A DNA stretch of 64,000 nt from Pseudomonas siliginis (GCF_019145195.1 NZ_JAHSTW010000001.1:1-64000), one strand, 5' to 3'; counted from the first letter of the stretch, positions 1-9,122 are shown. A program made the numbers and translations. The notes: generated by a model from the letters alone, not told the origin.

Positions 1-238
1 AGATCTCTCTAGCTGAAACCTTTGCAGGGATGTCCGTCTTTCCAAAGGGATGGGGGCAGGGCATGGCAGTCGAGCGACCGGACCGGGCGGAAACCGCCGG
101 GGACCCTGGGGACTTCCAAAGGACACGGGGTCGGAAACCCGCGGGATCGTGTTAGTGGGAGGTCCGCTAGCTTACTGAAATTTCAATCCATTGAAATCTT
201 AAAAGGATTTATTGAAAAGCCGCTGAAAAGGAGGGCTT

Positions 239-841
239 ATGAACGCAGTCACGTACCTGTCCAAAAGCGCCTTCGCCGCACACATTGGCCGATCACCGAG
301 CTACATCACTTGGCTTAGGGAAAATGGTCGACTGGTCTTGTCTCCAAATGGCAAGCAAGTCGACGTGCTAGCCCCCGAAGCGTTGATCCGCGATACCGCC
401 GATCCCAGCAAGGCTGCCGTCGCTGCTCGCCACCAACAGGAGCGTCTTCAGCGTGATGTGTACAGTCACGTTGCAGCTCAATCCGAGCCGACTAACATGG
501 CTGCGCCGCCGCCCGCTGATCCTGCTCATGGGCAGACTCCAGACTTTCAGAAAGCACGAGCGCATCGCGAGCACTACCTGGCGCGTATGGCGGAGATGGA
601 GTTTCGCAAGGCGCAGGGGGAATTGGTGGAAATCAGCTTTGTGCAGAAAGCGGCGTATGAAACGGCTCGCTCACTCAATCATTCGCTGATGAGTATGTCG
701 CCCCAGTCGGCTCCTCAGCTCGCTGCGCTGTCGGATCCGTGGGAAGTGGAGCGGCAACTGACCGCTGCGTTGCGTCAACGGCTCAACGAAGCTGCTCAGG
801 AATCCAGTGATGACTTTGGCTTTACATTGAATGAATGCTAA
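239..841 (+). CDS. Phage terminase small subunit-like protein (Nu1-type), orphan
   Basis: A 200-residue protein. Its N-terminus (about residues 5-50) looks like the winged-helix/MerR-like DNA-binding segment of Nu1-type terminase small subunits (SKSAFAAHIGRSPSYIT followed by a short beta-wing-like stretch). A charged helical middle (about 100-135) would fit oligomerisation. The family binds cos DNA and recruits the large subunit for phage packaging. The start is well placed, with AAGGAGGG shortly upstream. The preceding 200 bp are GC-rich and hold two TTCCAAAGG motifs (near 40 and 114), which could belong to a cos-like region, but this is only a guess. No large terminase or other phage gene follows: after a 350-bp gap host-type genes begin. 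It is therefore probably a prophage remnant or the edge of one. Family assignment is from pattern recognition only. Confidence 0.6.
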   Translation: MNAVTYLSKSAFAAHIGRSPSYITWLRENGRLVLSPNGKQVDVLAPEALIRDTADPSKAAVAARHQQERLQRDVYSHVAAQSEPTNMAAPPPADPAHGQTPDFQKARAHREHYLARMAEMEFRKAQGELVEISFVQKAAYETARSLNHSLMSMSPQSAPQLAALSDPWEVERQLTAALRQRLNEAAQESSDDFGFTLNEC

Positions 842-890
842 GAGTATCTGCTGGTTAGAGTTTATTCGGTCAGCAGTGTTATTGAGTGAC

Positions 891-915
891 GTCTGCTTTC
901 GGCCATAAGCAGCCG
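891..915. repeat. Dispersed GGCC-core repeat, copy 1
   Basis: TCTGCTTTCGGCCATAAGCAGCC is one of at least six related segments in this window, all non-coding, with the core CTTTTGGCCGAxAGCTGCC in either orientation. The rest of the 842-1191 gap holds no gene I can support. Confidence 0.45.
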
Positions 916-1191
916 TTCAAGACGGCTCGTTTTTCAGGCGGCAGAGGCCCATCCCGTCGCCGCTACCTGGCGCTCACCCTCCACAACTGATCCAGCTTCG
1001 TCGTATAACTCTGGTAGGCTCCCTGATCAGCAAAGACTGAGGGGGGCAGGCAGCGCCTTTACGCTTTCCGGCTTCGAGTCTCCTAGCCCAATTGGCTCCC
1101 TGGCGCTTGCCGACCGATAATCAGCGTCTTCGATGCCGCTCGTTGTGAGGGCTATGCTTGGCATTACGCCCATTTAAATTGGGGAAATCTC

Positions 1192-1785
1192 ATGATCAAC
1201 GTACGCACAGCCCGCATGCTTGCCGATTACAAATGCTGGGCCGATCAGCGCCTCTTTGACAGCCTGGCCGCACTGCCTCCTGGCGAAGTCAGCAAAGAGC
1301 GAGTGTCGGTGTTCAAAAACGTAATCGGCACTTTGAATCACATTTACGTCGTGGACTGCATTTGGCAGGCTCACCTCGAAGGCCGGGGGCACGGCTTCGA
1401 AACTTCACATGATCTGCTGCATCCCGAACTCGCTGATTTGCGCTTGGCACAAAAGGAGATCGATCACTGGTACAGCGACTGGAGCGCCCGGCAGAGCGAG
1501 GCATCGCTGGATAGACTCGTCGAGTTCACGTTTGTGTCTGGGGAACGCGGCACCATGAGTGCCGGAGCAATGCTGATGCATGTGGTCAACCACGCCAGCT
1601 ATCACCGTGGGTGGGTTATCCAGATGTATTTCGACATTCCGGCCATTCCGCCAATGACAGACATGCCGATATTCTTGCGCGAGACCGATCCAAATTTCAA
1701 TTCGCTCAATACACCGGCAGAGGGGTCGCCATGTGTTGGGCAATTAATGAGCGCAACCAACGCTCTGCCGGATCGTTATCGTTGA
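1192..1785 (+). CDS. DinB family protein
   Basis: A 197-residue protein of the DinB/YfiT four-helix superfamily, whose members are often metal-binding thiol-dependent enzymes or of unknown function. The N-terminus (MINVRTARMLADYKCWADQR) is typical of the DinB-like helix 1. Histidines positioned like the family's metal triad appear at LNHIYVVD (about residue 48) and near HVVNHASYHRGWV (about 127-137). GGGGAAA upstream of the ATG serves as ribosome site. The C-terminal tail after FLRETD is unusual: it runs 80 bp into the 3' end of the convergent LysR gene, so the tail may be a recent read-through or rearrangement product rather than family sequence. The physiological substrate is unknown. Confidence 0.7.
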   Translation: MINVRTARMLADYKCWADQRLFDSLAALPPGEVSKERVSVFKNVIGTLNHIYVVDCIWQAHLEGRGHGFETSHDLLHPELADLRLAQKEIDHWYSDWSARQSEASLDRLVEFTFVSGERGTMSAGAMLMHVVNHASYHRGWVIQMYFDIPAIPPMTDMPIFLRETDPNFNSLNTPAEGSPCVGQLMSATNALPDRYR

Positions 1786-2626
1786 CCCCGCTCCAGACCA
1801 TCGACAACTCCGACGGCACGATGTCAAAGGGCGGGTCATCAGCACGCAACTGGCTGCTGCCATCGATCAGCGCGCACGCCGCGTAGTCCGGCACTGCGGC
1901 TAGCACTTCCGTGCCCGCTAATAAGGCACGCAGTCCTGAGAACTGGGGTACCGCCAGCATCACTCGCCGCGAGCGGCCGATGCGTGCCAGGTCGGTATCG
2001 ATGGCACCGGTCAAATCCCCGGAAAACGACACCAGGGCGTGAGGTCGTTCGCAATACTCATCCAAGGTCAGGGGGCCAGGACGATTATCGCCGCGCAGTA
2101 TCTTGACGCGCAGATCCCGCATCTTCTTGCGCTTTGCATTGGCGGGCAACTCGGTGGTGTAGCTGACTCCGACGGAAATCTCTCCGGAGGCGAGCATCGC
2201 CGACATCAGCAGGAAGTTAGCCCGCCGTACCACTACGATAACGTTTTGTGCCTCTTCGCGAAGTTGATTGAGCAATGGCGGAAACAGGCCGAATTCGGCA
2301 TCGTCGGAAAGGCCGATGCGGAATACGTCCCGGCTGGTGGATGGGTCAAAATCCTTAGCTCGGCTGACAGCTCCGGAGATGGTGTCCATGGCTGGTTGCA
2401 ACTCTTTAAGAATTGCCAGCGCTCGCTGGGTCGGCTCTAAGGTACGACCGTTGCGTACTAGCAAGGGATCGTCGAACAAGTCGCGCAACCGCGCTAAAGC
2501 GGCACTGACGGCGGGTTGGCCTAAGAACAGTTTCTCCCCAGCCCGAGTCAAGTTCCTTTCGAACATTAAGGTTTCGAAAATAACCAAAAGATTCATGTCC
2601 ACGCGACGCAAGTCGTTTCGATTCAT
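1706..2626 (-). CDS. LysR-family transcriptional regulator
   Basis: 306 residues with a classic N-terminal winged helix-turn-helix (DMNLLVIFETLMFERNLTRA, then QPAVSAALARLRDLFDDPLLV) and a substrate-binding effector domain from about residue 95. I chose the start MNRNDLRRVD because the LysR domain begins there; the frame stays open another 48 codons upstream without homology. It binds DNA as a tetramer in this family, responding to a small ligand that I cannot predict. It converges on the DinB gene with an 80-bp 3' overlap, and the next upstream intact gene is far away, so its target is not obvious from context. Confidence 0.85.
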   Translation of the reverse strand: MNRNDLRRVDMNLLVIFETLMFERNLTRAGEKLFLGQPAVSAALARLRDLFDDPLLVRNGRTLEPTQRALAILKELQPAMDTISGAVSRAKDFDPSTSRDVFRIGLSDDAEFGLFPPLLNQLREEAQNVIVVVRRANFLLMSAMLASGEISVGVSYTTELPANAKRKKMRDLRVKILRGDNRPGPLTLDEYCERPHALVSFSGDLTGAIDTDLARIGRSRRVMLAVPQFSGLRALLAGTEVLAAVPDYAACALIDGSSQLRADDPPFDIVPSELSMVWSGVNDNDPAERWLRSLIAQHMATPLPVY

Positions 2627-3194
2627 TCCTAGGCTCTCGCAGGCAGCATAATTTTCAAGTAAAGCAGCTACGCGGCAGAACACCGTATTGCTGCTGCAAC
2701 GAGACTTTGAATACGCCGTATTCAATCTCTTTACATTTGACCGGAAATGGATCGGGTGCGTGTAGCTCAAATTGGCGTGGGGAGTACGTCCCGTATTTGC
2801 CTTAGCGAAGCATTAGAACTCAGAGAGCTCTCCCCTCCAAGCTATGTCCGATGTGCAAAGCGGCACGCCACTTCTCGTCGCTCTTTAACCTTCGCATCTA
2901 AAGACAGGCTCAAGTCATCAGCAAATCGAGCTAAGTGCGATTCCCGTGCCCGCGAACCAAAATTTTTGTTTCAATTTTGCAGCAGAATTCGAGGGGCAGT
3001 CTGTGTTAGACCAGTGCTCGCGACTTTATTGATAAAAACGAAATCCAGTAGTCCTTTTTCCTCGCTTGTCCGCCTTCTCTCCCGAGTGGATCTTTGTACT
3101 AATCAACCCATGATCTGCGTTGCGGTGTTCCTACGCAGGTAGAGCAATTTCGTAACACTTGCTGCCAACAAAATTACAAAAGGTCGGAGGACTT
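2627..3194. other. Gene-free spacer
   Basis: I see no supportable gene or RNA here. It separates the LysR gene from a decayed LysR start and presumably contains the promoter of the former. Confidence 0.5.
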
Positions 3195-3380
3195 ATGCGC
3201 CAAGATCAGCTTGATGGTCTTGGTTAAATTCTTAGAGGTAGCAAGGCAGCGCAGCTGCACTTGGGCATCCCACCATTGGGGGGCTCCCCCTGCTGTAAGC
3301 TAGGTCGAGAGAAACCTCGAACGAAGGCTCGGTGTTGTATTGTTCAAACGTACTATCCGGAGTGTCAGTCTGACGTAAGC
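3195..3380 (+). pseudogene. Decayed LysR-family regulator, N-terminal remnant
   Basis: A strong ribosome site (GGAGG, 4 bases before ATG) opens MRQDQLDGLG and then a stop. Reading on with frameshifts gives VKFLEVARQRS, then PPAVS, then VERNLERRLGVVLFKRTIRS followed by VSLT and AG. These are the successive landmarks of a LysR helix-turn-helix domain in correct order. At least two frameshifts and an in-frame stop separate them, and nothing recognisable of the effector domain follows. It is a dead N-terminal fragment. The remaining bases to 3702 hold nothing I can identify. Confidence 0.65.
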
Positions 3381-3702
3381 AGGTGGTCAGTGTCTCAGTA
3401 AGCGTCCAGTGAATGCTTCAACTTTGAAATGTCTGTGCGTAACCGGCGCACTTTGACTCGCTGCCAGCCTGCCTAATTTAATTAGGAGTGATGGCGGGGC
3501 GTACACTGGCCGGCTAATGTGTAATTCAAATCATACTATTCATCCATGCTGACAACCTGCGCGCTTATTGCCACTGAGCCCCTCGTGTCCATAGGAATGG
3601 GTAGAAAGACACGCATTGATCTCCGCCCACACAATGAATGTCGTTGCGCCAGGATTCCCAACGTAGGCCCTCTTAGTAGGCCGCCGTACGATTGCTCACA
3701 GC

Positions 3703-4115
3703 TCATTCCAAGAAGGCGGTATAACCGATGCCCAATGGCTCCCGCTGCAGAATCTCGGGCGCCCAGTGGTACACCGCTCCCACATCATCACCCAAGCCGC
3801 CGCCGTTGATGGGAAAGCATCCACCTGCTGCGTCATCTGCCACCAGCAGATGCCCTTGCGCCCGTCCCTCGCTCCATCCCGCCAGGCCCCGATCAATCAG
3901 TATCCCCGCCAGTCTCAAATGCTATAGCCCCCAAAGAAGACTTGGTTGTTACCTGTAGCTGTAGAAGAACGCTGGAGTTTTGAGGTGAGGTGGAAGCAGT
4001 CGTAGGGGCGGTCGGCATGCTCCAGCATCTCCCGTATGTAGATCATGGCGGGGTCATTAATTTCAAGCGACTTGGCTGCACCATGTGAAGTTTGAAACCA
4101 ACTGAGGCGACTCAT
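3703..4115 (-). pseudogene. Frameshifted DUF2625-family gene
   Basis: From an ATG at 4115 (preceded by AGAGAGG) one frame reads the family's N-terminus (EINDPAMIYIREMLEHADRP). A second frame gives LQVTTKSSLGAIAFETGG and a third resumes with ILIDRG, then LLVADDAAGGCFPINGGGLG and YHWAPEILQREPLGIGY. These match, in order, the conserved segments I remember for DUF2625 proteins. The linker normally found between ILIDRG and the GWSEG segment appears deleted, and the C-terminal third is missing after a stop at 3703. Two frameshifts plus a deletion make this a pseudogene. The family's function is unknown. Confidence 0.7.
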
Positions 4116-4267
4116 GATCAATTCCTCTCTGTAGGCGGTATTAAGAGGAGGACATGCGGCCCATGGCTGCCGACCCGGGCGAACAGCTCTCCCGAAAATC
4201 AAAAAGCTAGGCTCAGCTTCAGGCATCGCTGCCGACCTTTGTACTTCGGCCGTCTGGGGCACCGGCT

Positions 4268-4942
4268 TCAGGCAACTGTTTCATGAGTCCTAGTTTCGAT
4301 TTCCTCATGAAAGAACGTATGCACATCGTCGTACCCTATTTTCTGCGCCGTTTTTAGCGCGTCCGTCCCTTTTGCTGTGCCTTCAACGGTGAAGTAATGC
4401 ACCTGATTGAGACCGATGGTTTTCAGCACTGCGGATAGGTAGGGACGAAGAAAGTCGGGTTGCCGTGCCCTCTCACCGCTAATGTAGCCGCCGGTGGCTA
4501 CGGCAACGTAGACGGGGCGATCCAATAACGTTCCAACCTTACCTTTTGATGTGCTGAGGAAAGTTTTTCCGACGCGTACGACGTGGTCAATCCAGGCCTT
4601 GAGCGGCGAGGGCACGCTGTAGTTGTGCATGGGAGTAGCGATAAGCAGCACATCGCAGGCATTCAATAGGATGATCATTTGGTCGGAGCGACTCAATGTA
4701 CCTTTCTGATCCTCGGTAGCTATTTCGCTCGGATGGGCCAAGGCATGGGCATAAGTCGCATCGACTGGCGATAACGTGTTCAGGTCTATATCCGTCAGTT
4801 CAATCCCGCGTATGCCAGCGCGTACTGTCAGAGCGTGCAGAATCCGCTCAGACAGTTTCAAGCTTTCAGATGCATTACCGTTGGGACTGGCAATCAGGCG
4901 AAGGATTCGCAAAGGAGCGACGGGCTTCTGAGACGGGTTCAT
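4268..4942 (-). CDS. AzoR-like FMN-dependent NAD(P)H oxidoreductase
   Basis: 224 residues with a flavodoxin-like fold. RLIASPNGNASESLKLSERI (about residues 13-32) fits the FMN phosphate loop. ATPMHNYSVPSPLKAWIDHV (about 102-121) is the characteristic AzoR/NQO-type segment that contacts the isoalloxazine ring, and VATGG follows near 152. The family reduces azo dyes and quinones by two-electron steps in the cytoplasm. The start is set by AGGAGG upstream of MNPSQK; the frame is open further upstream but overlaps the GNAT gene. It lies just downstream of the GNAT gene (28 bp) on the same strand, probably co-transcribed and possibly controlled by the divergent MocR regulator. The natural substrate is not determinable. 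Confidence 0.8.
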   Translation of the reverse strand: MNPSQKPVAPLRILRLIASPNGNASESLKLSERILHALTVRAGIRGIELTDIDLNTLSPVDATYAHALAHPSEIATEDQKGTLSRSDQMIILLNACDVLLIATPMHNYSVPSPLKAWIDHVVRVGKTFLSTSKGKVGTLLDRPVYVAVATGGYISGERARQPDFLRPYLSAVLKTIGLNQVHYFTVEGTAKGTDALKTAQKIGYDDVHTFFHEEIETRTHETVA

Positions 4943-4970
4943 GATATTGCCTCCTGTACGGGTGATGCGG

Positions 4971-5453
4971 TCATGGGGTATCGAACTGTTTTTGAAAACG
5001 CAGCGCGCCGGTATAAAGGCCTTCGCGGAAGTAGAAGCGTTGGGCGCGCGCGTTGGCCAAACCCGTGTCAAGCACAAGGCGAGCACAACCGCTGGCACGA
5101 GCCAGTCGTTCCAGAGCTCGCAATAACCGGGAGCCCCACTGGCCGCCGCGCTGGGCTTCATCGGTGATGAGGTCATCGACATACAAGAATGGGCCATAAA
5201 TCAGATTCTCCTGAAGGCGGTAACCTGCAAGCGCCACGAGAGCCGATGACTCGAAGGCTCCAACCAGCCGATAGCCGCCGGCTCGCATTCGTTCGATACG
5301 ACTCATAAAATCGGCCTCGCTTGTTAGGTGGGGGCGCAATTGCTGCATTACCGGGAAAGCGATTTTTAAGTCATGGCGGCTGTCTAGAGGACGCAGGGCA
5401 GTGTCGGCCAAGTCGAGCACGCTGGGCACGTAGTCTTGAAGATTGAACGTCAT
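4971..5453 (-). CDS. GNAT family N-acetyltransferase
   Basis: 160 residues with the GNAT layout: a beta-strand LVALAGYRLQ (about residues 68-77), then LYVDDLITDEAQRGGQWGSRLL, where QRGGQWGSRL is the Q/R-x-x-G-x-G/A pyrophosphate-binding loop for acetyl-CoA, and the C-terminal ARLVLDTGLANARAQRFYFREG typical of motif B. It transfers an acetyl group to an unknown amine. It is divergent from the MocR-type regulator (about 90 bp between starts) and upstream of the AzoR-like gene, suggesting a small operon under that regulator. Confidence 0.8.
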   Translation of the reverse strand: MTFNLQDYVPSVLDLADTALRPLDSRHDLKIAFPVMQQLRPHLTSEADFMSRIERMRAGGYRLVGAFESSALVALAGYRLQENLIYGPFLYVDDLITDEAQRGGQWGSRLLRALERLARASGCARLVLDTGLANARAQRFYFREGLYTGALRFQKQFDTP

Positions 5454-5542
5454 GGGAGAGGCCTTAGTGGGTTGTGATGGTCAAATCTTGAACTAACATT
5501 GCCTCAATTTATTGAACCAAGAAGTGAGATATGAACTAGGCC

Positions 5543-6979
5543 ATGATGACTTCCTGTTCGCACCCTTTCGCCTCCTTGGATGGGCAACCCGGTTCGCCTC
5601 TGTACCGTCAGTTATATGACCGAGTACTCGCCGCCATCGCCGCTGGCACGCTGTCCCCTGGTGACCGATTGCCTTCGGTGCGAGCTCTCGCCAAGGATCT
5701 CGGCGTTGCTCGTGGCACCATCGAACTGGCCTATTCGCTGCTCACGAGCGAGGGCTACCTCTTGGCCCTGGGGCAGAAGGGCACCGTGGTCAATCCCGAA
5801 TTGCAGAAGCCGCTACTGTCTGCCCCCGCTTTATCCGTCAGCAGCGAGGTGATTGAAAACTCCCCAGACGCACTATGGCGTCCACCGCAACTTTTGCCGT
5901 TTCAGATGGGAGTGCCTGCAATGGATGAGTTCCCACGCAAGATCTGGGCGCGCTTGGGTGCCCGTTATCTGCGAGGCATGCGTTCAGGCGATCTGGACTA
6001 TCCGCCGCCGCACGGCCTGCCTGCCTTACGCAGCGCCATCGCCTCATATCTGCAGGTGTCTCGAGGTATCGATTGCGGCGCCCATCAGGTGTTTATCACC
6101 AGCGGCTGGCGCAGTAGCCTGTCGCTGATCGCACATACTTTGCTGCGCGCAGGGGAGCGAGCCTGGGTCGAAGATCCTGGCTACCCAACCACGCGCCAAG
6201 TGCTTCGTCAATTCGGTATTGAGCTTGAGGCAGTGCCAGTTGATGCCGAAGGTATGGATGTGGAGCAGGCCATTGCCAGGCATCAGGCTGCACAGGTCGT
6301 CATGGTGACGCCGGGGCATCAAAGCCCACTGTGTATGGCGCTGTCTTTGCCTCGGAGACAGTTGTTACTCGATTGGGTGGGCCGGAGCGATGCCTGGGTT
6401 GTCGAGGATGATTACGACGGCGAGTATCGCTATGTCAGTCGCCCCTTCCCGGCGTTGGCGAGCCTGGATCGCAACGGGCGCGTGCTGTACGCCGGGACTT
6501 TCAGCAAGGTGCTTTTCCCCGGTATCCGCCTTGCCTACCTAGTGGTGCCTCAGGGGCAAGTGGCAGCGTTTGAGCGTGTAAGTCGGGCGTTATTCTCCGC
6601 AGGCTCGCCAGCGATTACTCAAGCGCTGGTCGCAGAGTTCATTGTCGAGGGGCATTTCACTCGGCACATTCAGCGCATGCGAAGGCTCTACAGCGAACGA
6701 CGCGCTTTGACTATTGAAGCGTTGGAGCGAAGTTTACCCAATGGACTGCTGGTGGAGCGCTCGCCAGGGGGGATGCACTTGGTACTCCGTTTGCCGGAGG
6801 GAGTAGTCGACACTGCCCTGACTGAGCAACTGCTGGCCAAAGGCATCGCCGTGCAACCCTTGTCGCGATGGAGTGTTTCGTCGCGGCGTCAATCCGGGCT
6901 GCTGCTGAGCTTCACCAACTGCGCCTGCGCTGCTCAGGGCGAGCAGCTTGGCGCGTTGATAAACCGTGCGCTCAGTTGA
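5543..6979 (+). CDS. MocR/GabR-family PLP-dependent transcriptional regulator
   Basis: 478 residues, the usual MocR length. A GntR-type winged helix occupies about residues 12-80 (PLYRQLYDRVLAAIAAGTL, DRLPSVRALAKDLGVARGT), followed by a fold-type I aminotransferase-like domain. VVEDDYDGEYRY carries the PLP-contacting Asp, and TFSKVLFPGIRLAYLV contains the predicted Schiff-base lysine. Such proteins sense PLP or amines and regulate neighbouring genes, frequently divergent ones. Here the GNAT and AzoR-like genes lie divergently and an AhpD-like gene overlaps its 3' end by 8 bp on the other strand. Two adjacent ATG codons make the exact start ambiguous by one residue. Confidence 0.9.
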   Translation: MMTSCSHPFASLDGQPGSPLYRQLYDRVLAAIAAGTLSPGDRLPSVRALAKDLGVARGTIELAYSLLTSEGYLLALGQKGTVVNPELQKPLLSAPALSVSSEVIENSPDALWRPPQLLPFQMGVPAMDEFPRKIWARLGARYLRGMRSGDLDYPPPHGLPALRSAIASYLQVSRGIDCGAHQVFITSGWRSSLSLIAHTLLRAGERAWVEDPGYPTTRQVLRQFGIELEAVPVDAEGMDVEQAIARHQAAQVVMVTPGHQSPLCMALSLPRRQLLLDWVGRSDAWVVEDDYDGEYRYVSRPFPALASLDRNGRVLYAGTFSKVLFPGIRLAYLVVPQGQVAAFERVSRALFSAGSPAITQALVAEFIVEGHFTRHIQRMRRLYSERRALTIEALERSLPNGLLVERSPGGMHLVLRLPEGVVDTALTEQLLAKGIAVQPLSRWSVSSRRQSGLLLSFTNCACAAQGEQLGALINRALS

Positions 6980-7451
6980 GGTTGGCTTTGGTCAGGCCGA
7001 ACACCTCATCCGACGAACCAGGGACTGCCTGAAAGGCCACATTGAGACGATTCCAACCGTTGATGGCGACAATCAGGAACGACAAATCCGACAGATCCTG
7101 TTCGGAAAACTGCTCACGCACATCCGCGTAGAGGCTTTCAGGTACACCATGGGATGGCAGTTGGGTCAGGGCTTCTGTCCAGGCGAGCGCCGCGCGCTCT
7201 ATTGGCGAGAACAGTTGCGATTCACGCCAGACCGCAATGTGATGGAGGCGCAATTCGCGCTCGCCATGGATCTTGGCTTCCTTCACGTGCATATCCACGC
7301 AGAACGCGCAGCCATTCAATTGAGACGCCCGCAGCATTATGAGGTGGGCCAGGTCAGCCAGTAGCGGCTTCTTACTCAGTTGCATCGTCAGCTCCACCAG
7401 CTTATTGGAAGCCTGAGGCGACTGTTTGAAGTAATCAAGACGGTTGTTCAT
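6972..7451 (-). CDS. AhpD-like carboxymuconolactone decarboxylase family protein
   Basis: About 159 residues. The LRASQLNGCAFCVDMHVKEA segment carries the CxxC pair and downstream His typical of AhpD-type proteins, in which the cysteines act in peroxide reduction. ERAALAWTEALTQL and DLSFLIVAINGWNRLNVAF are standard conserved family segments. The predicted role is as a thiol-dependent alkylhydroperoxidase-like oxidoreductase. ATG at 7451 is preferred over an in-frame GTG at 7460. It converges on the MocR gene with an 8-bp overlap and may belong to the same redox regulon as the AzoR-like gene. Confidence 0.85.
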   Translation of the reverse strand: MNNRLDYFKQSPQASNKLVELTMQLSKKPLLADLAHLIMLRASQLNGCAFCVDMHVKEAKIHGERELRLHHIAVWRESQLFSPIERAALAWTEALTQLPSHGVPESLYADVREQFSEQDLSDLSFLIVAINGWNRLNVAFQAVPGSSDEVFGLTKANLN

Positions 7452-7460
7452 GGCGGTCAC

Positions 7461-8063
7461 TCGCAGCGGGTTTAGGGTTGTTGGAGCCCACTGTAGCCAC
7501 GCGTGGTCTAGTCAGACAGGGCCAAGAAAAGACCTTTCAACTAAGCCATGCAGTTCTGATTCGCGATTTGCCGTTCGCCGATGTTGCCAAGCCGGTTGTC
7601 CGTGAACCCGGCGGAAGGCGACCCAAAGCCGGTGTATAAACTGGCACAGTAAGCGGCAACTGAGTTGCGATGCGCGATAGTTCTGGGGTGGATAACAGGT
7701 GCAGCGCCTTTGTGAAGACTGATTCCTCTCGCCGGTCGACAACGCCGAAACAGATCGCAAGAGAGTGGGGCGGTGGGCGGTCAATCCGCAGCTCGCAGAG
7801 CAACTCGGGCGTGTTTACGAAGAGTGGAGTGGTATTTTCCTCTCAAAGAAATTCGATGCGACCGGATTTTCAGTCCTATAACGCACTTGAGAACAAAGCC
7901 ATTGGTGCGTGTCAAAAAAACCTATTTGTCGTCATTTCGACAAAAAAGAATAATGGTCAAATTGACTCGGTATAGCTTCAGCACCCTGATTTTTATGACG
8001 TTTTAGGTTGGCATGAAATGTGTCAGTGATGGGTAAATGGTTTAATACCCAAGGAGCTGAAAC
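7461..8063. other. Gene-free spacer
   Basis: Open frames exist on both strands but none has a recognisable domain, a convincing ribosome site or sensible composition. The right-hand part becomes AT-rich and probably holds the promoter of the SDR gene, which has AAGGAG upstream of its ATG. Confidence 0.45.
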
Positions 8064-8807
8064 ATGAAAAGTGAGTTCGACAATCGTGTCGCTGTGGTAA
8101 CCGGAGCAAGTTCAGGCATCGGACTGGCAGTCGTTCAACGATTACTAAGCTATGAAGCGACGGTAGTGGCGATGTCCCGTGGCCGGGGCGGCCTGGCTGC
8201 ACTCAAAGACGTTCATGGTGATCGCCTCCATATTGTCAGTGGCGATGTTACGGTAAGTTCGGATCTTGAGAAGCTTGCACACTGCGTCTCCAGAATCGGG
8301 CCTGTAGATTTTCTAGTACCGAATGCAGGAGTCGCTGTACTTGAAGACAGCTTGGCGAGTAAGGGATTCGAGCGAAATTGGGCCATCAACGGAGCAGGTG
8401 CGCTTAACACGCTTTCAGCTTTGCGAGCCCAATTGGCGAGACCCGCTTCGGTTGTATTTGTGGGGACTTTTCTTTCCGCTTTGGCCTTCCCAGGCTTGGC
8501 TGGCTACATTGCGTCGAAAACAGCACTGACAGCGCATGCTCGAACCTTAGCCGTCGAACAGGCTGAGGCCGGAATTAGAGTGAACGTCGTATCGCCAGGG
8601 CCAACAGCTACGCCGATCTGGCGATCACTAGGGTTGGATAATGCGACGTTGTCCTCAGTCGCGGAAACGGTCAACCAGCGCTTACTAGAGGGTAAGTTCC
8701 TTGAGCCGGAAGCGGTGGCAGATGTGATTCTGTTCCTTCTATCAGAGCGAGCACGTGGCATTTACGGCCAAGATATTGTGGTAGATGGTGGGTATACCTT
8801 GCGGTAG
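8064..8807 (+). CDS. Short-chain dehydrogenase/reductase
   Basis: 247 residues of the classical SDR type. TGASSGIG (about residues 13-20) is the Rossmann glycine motif, PNAGVA stands in for NNAG (about 90), YIASK (about 151-155) holds the catalytic Tyr and Lys, and SPGPTATPIW follows, with DIVVDGGYT at the end. The residue 13 positions before the catalytic Tyr, usually Ser, reads Thr here (VGTFLS), so the catalytic Ser may be replaced by Thr or shifted. The substrate is unknown. Monocistronic, with a good terminator after the stop. Confidence 0.85.
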   Translation: MKSEFDNRVAVVTGASSGIGLAVVQRLLSYEATVVAMSRGRGGLAALKDVHGDRLHIVSGDVTVSSDLEKLAHCVSRIGPVDFLVPNAGVAVLEDSLASKGFERNWAINGAGALNTLSALRAQLARPASVVFVGTFLSALAFPGLAGYIASKTALTAHARTLAVEQAEAGIRVNVVSPGPTATPIWRSLGLDNATLSSVAETVNQRLLEGKFLEPEAVADVILFLLSERARGIYGQDIVVDGGYTLR

Positions 8808-8821
8808 GGCATAGAAACGCG

Positions 8822-8878
8822 AAGAGGTCGTGTAGACATGTATCCGGTGCGGATCGTGCGCTCGGCCTCTTATTTTTT
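8822..8878 (+). terminator. Rho-independent terminator after the SDR gene
   Basis: AAGAGGTCG at 8822-8830 pairs with CGGCCTCTT at 8863-8871 (one wobble), followed by a run of six T. The loop is long (32 nt) but the position 15 bp after the stop fits. Confidence 0.55.
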
Positions 8879-9071
8879 CTTGCGCTAACTTTACCTCGAT
8901 TGACGCGATCAACTCGGCCCTTGATTACGTACATTCCCCCTATGGTTGCCCACCTTGTATCTATGAATCCTCAGCTGGCCGGTGCCGACACGTCCAGCAT
9001 GCCTTGAACGAAAGACCCACATGGGCAAGCCCGCAGCGGTGACCACCTTTGCTATATGCATGGCTCATTTA

Positions 9072-9122
9072 TGTCCGCTTTTGGCCGGTAGCTGCCCGTC
9101 ATTAGTGGCAGCTATCGGCCAA
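9072..9122. repeat. Dispersed GGCC-core repeat, copy 2 (complete hairpin)
   Basis: TTGGCCGGTAGCTGCC at 9081-9096 faces GGCAGCTATCGGCCAA at 9107-9122: 16-bp arms with a single G-T wobble, preceded by TGTCCGCT. This is the best-preserved copy of the repeat family. The rest of the 8879-9248 gap holds no gene I can support. Confidence 0.6.

Noticed and set aside
22..318. 98-codon frame at the left edge
   Set aside because: Overlaps the terminase start in another frame, lacks a ribosome site and has noise-like composition.
2747..3142. 131-codon frame in the spacer right of LysR
   Set aside because: Basic, Ser/Arg/Cys-rich translation without motif; looks like random open frame in non-coding DNA.
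7512..7803. Two overlapping minus-strand frames
   Set aside because: No start context, no domain; I tried reading across frames for a decayed gene and found no convincing order of motifs.
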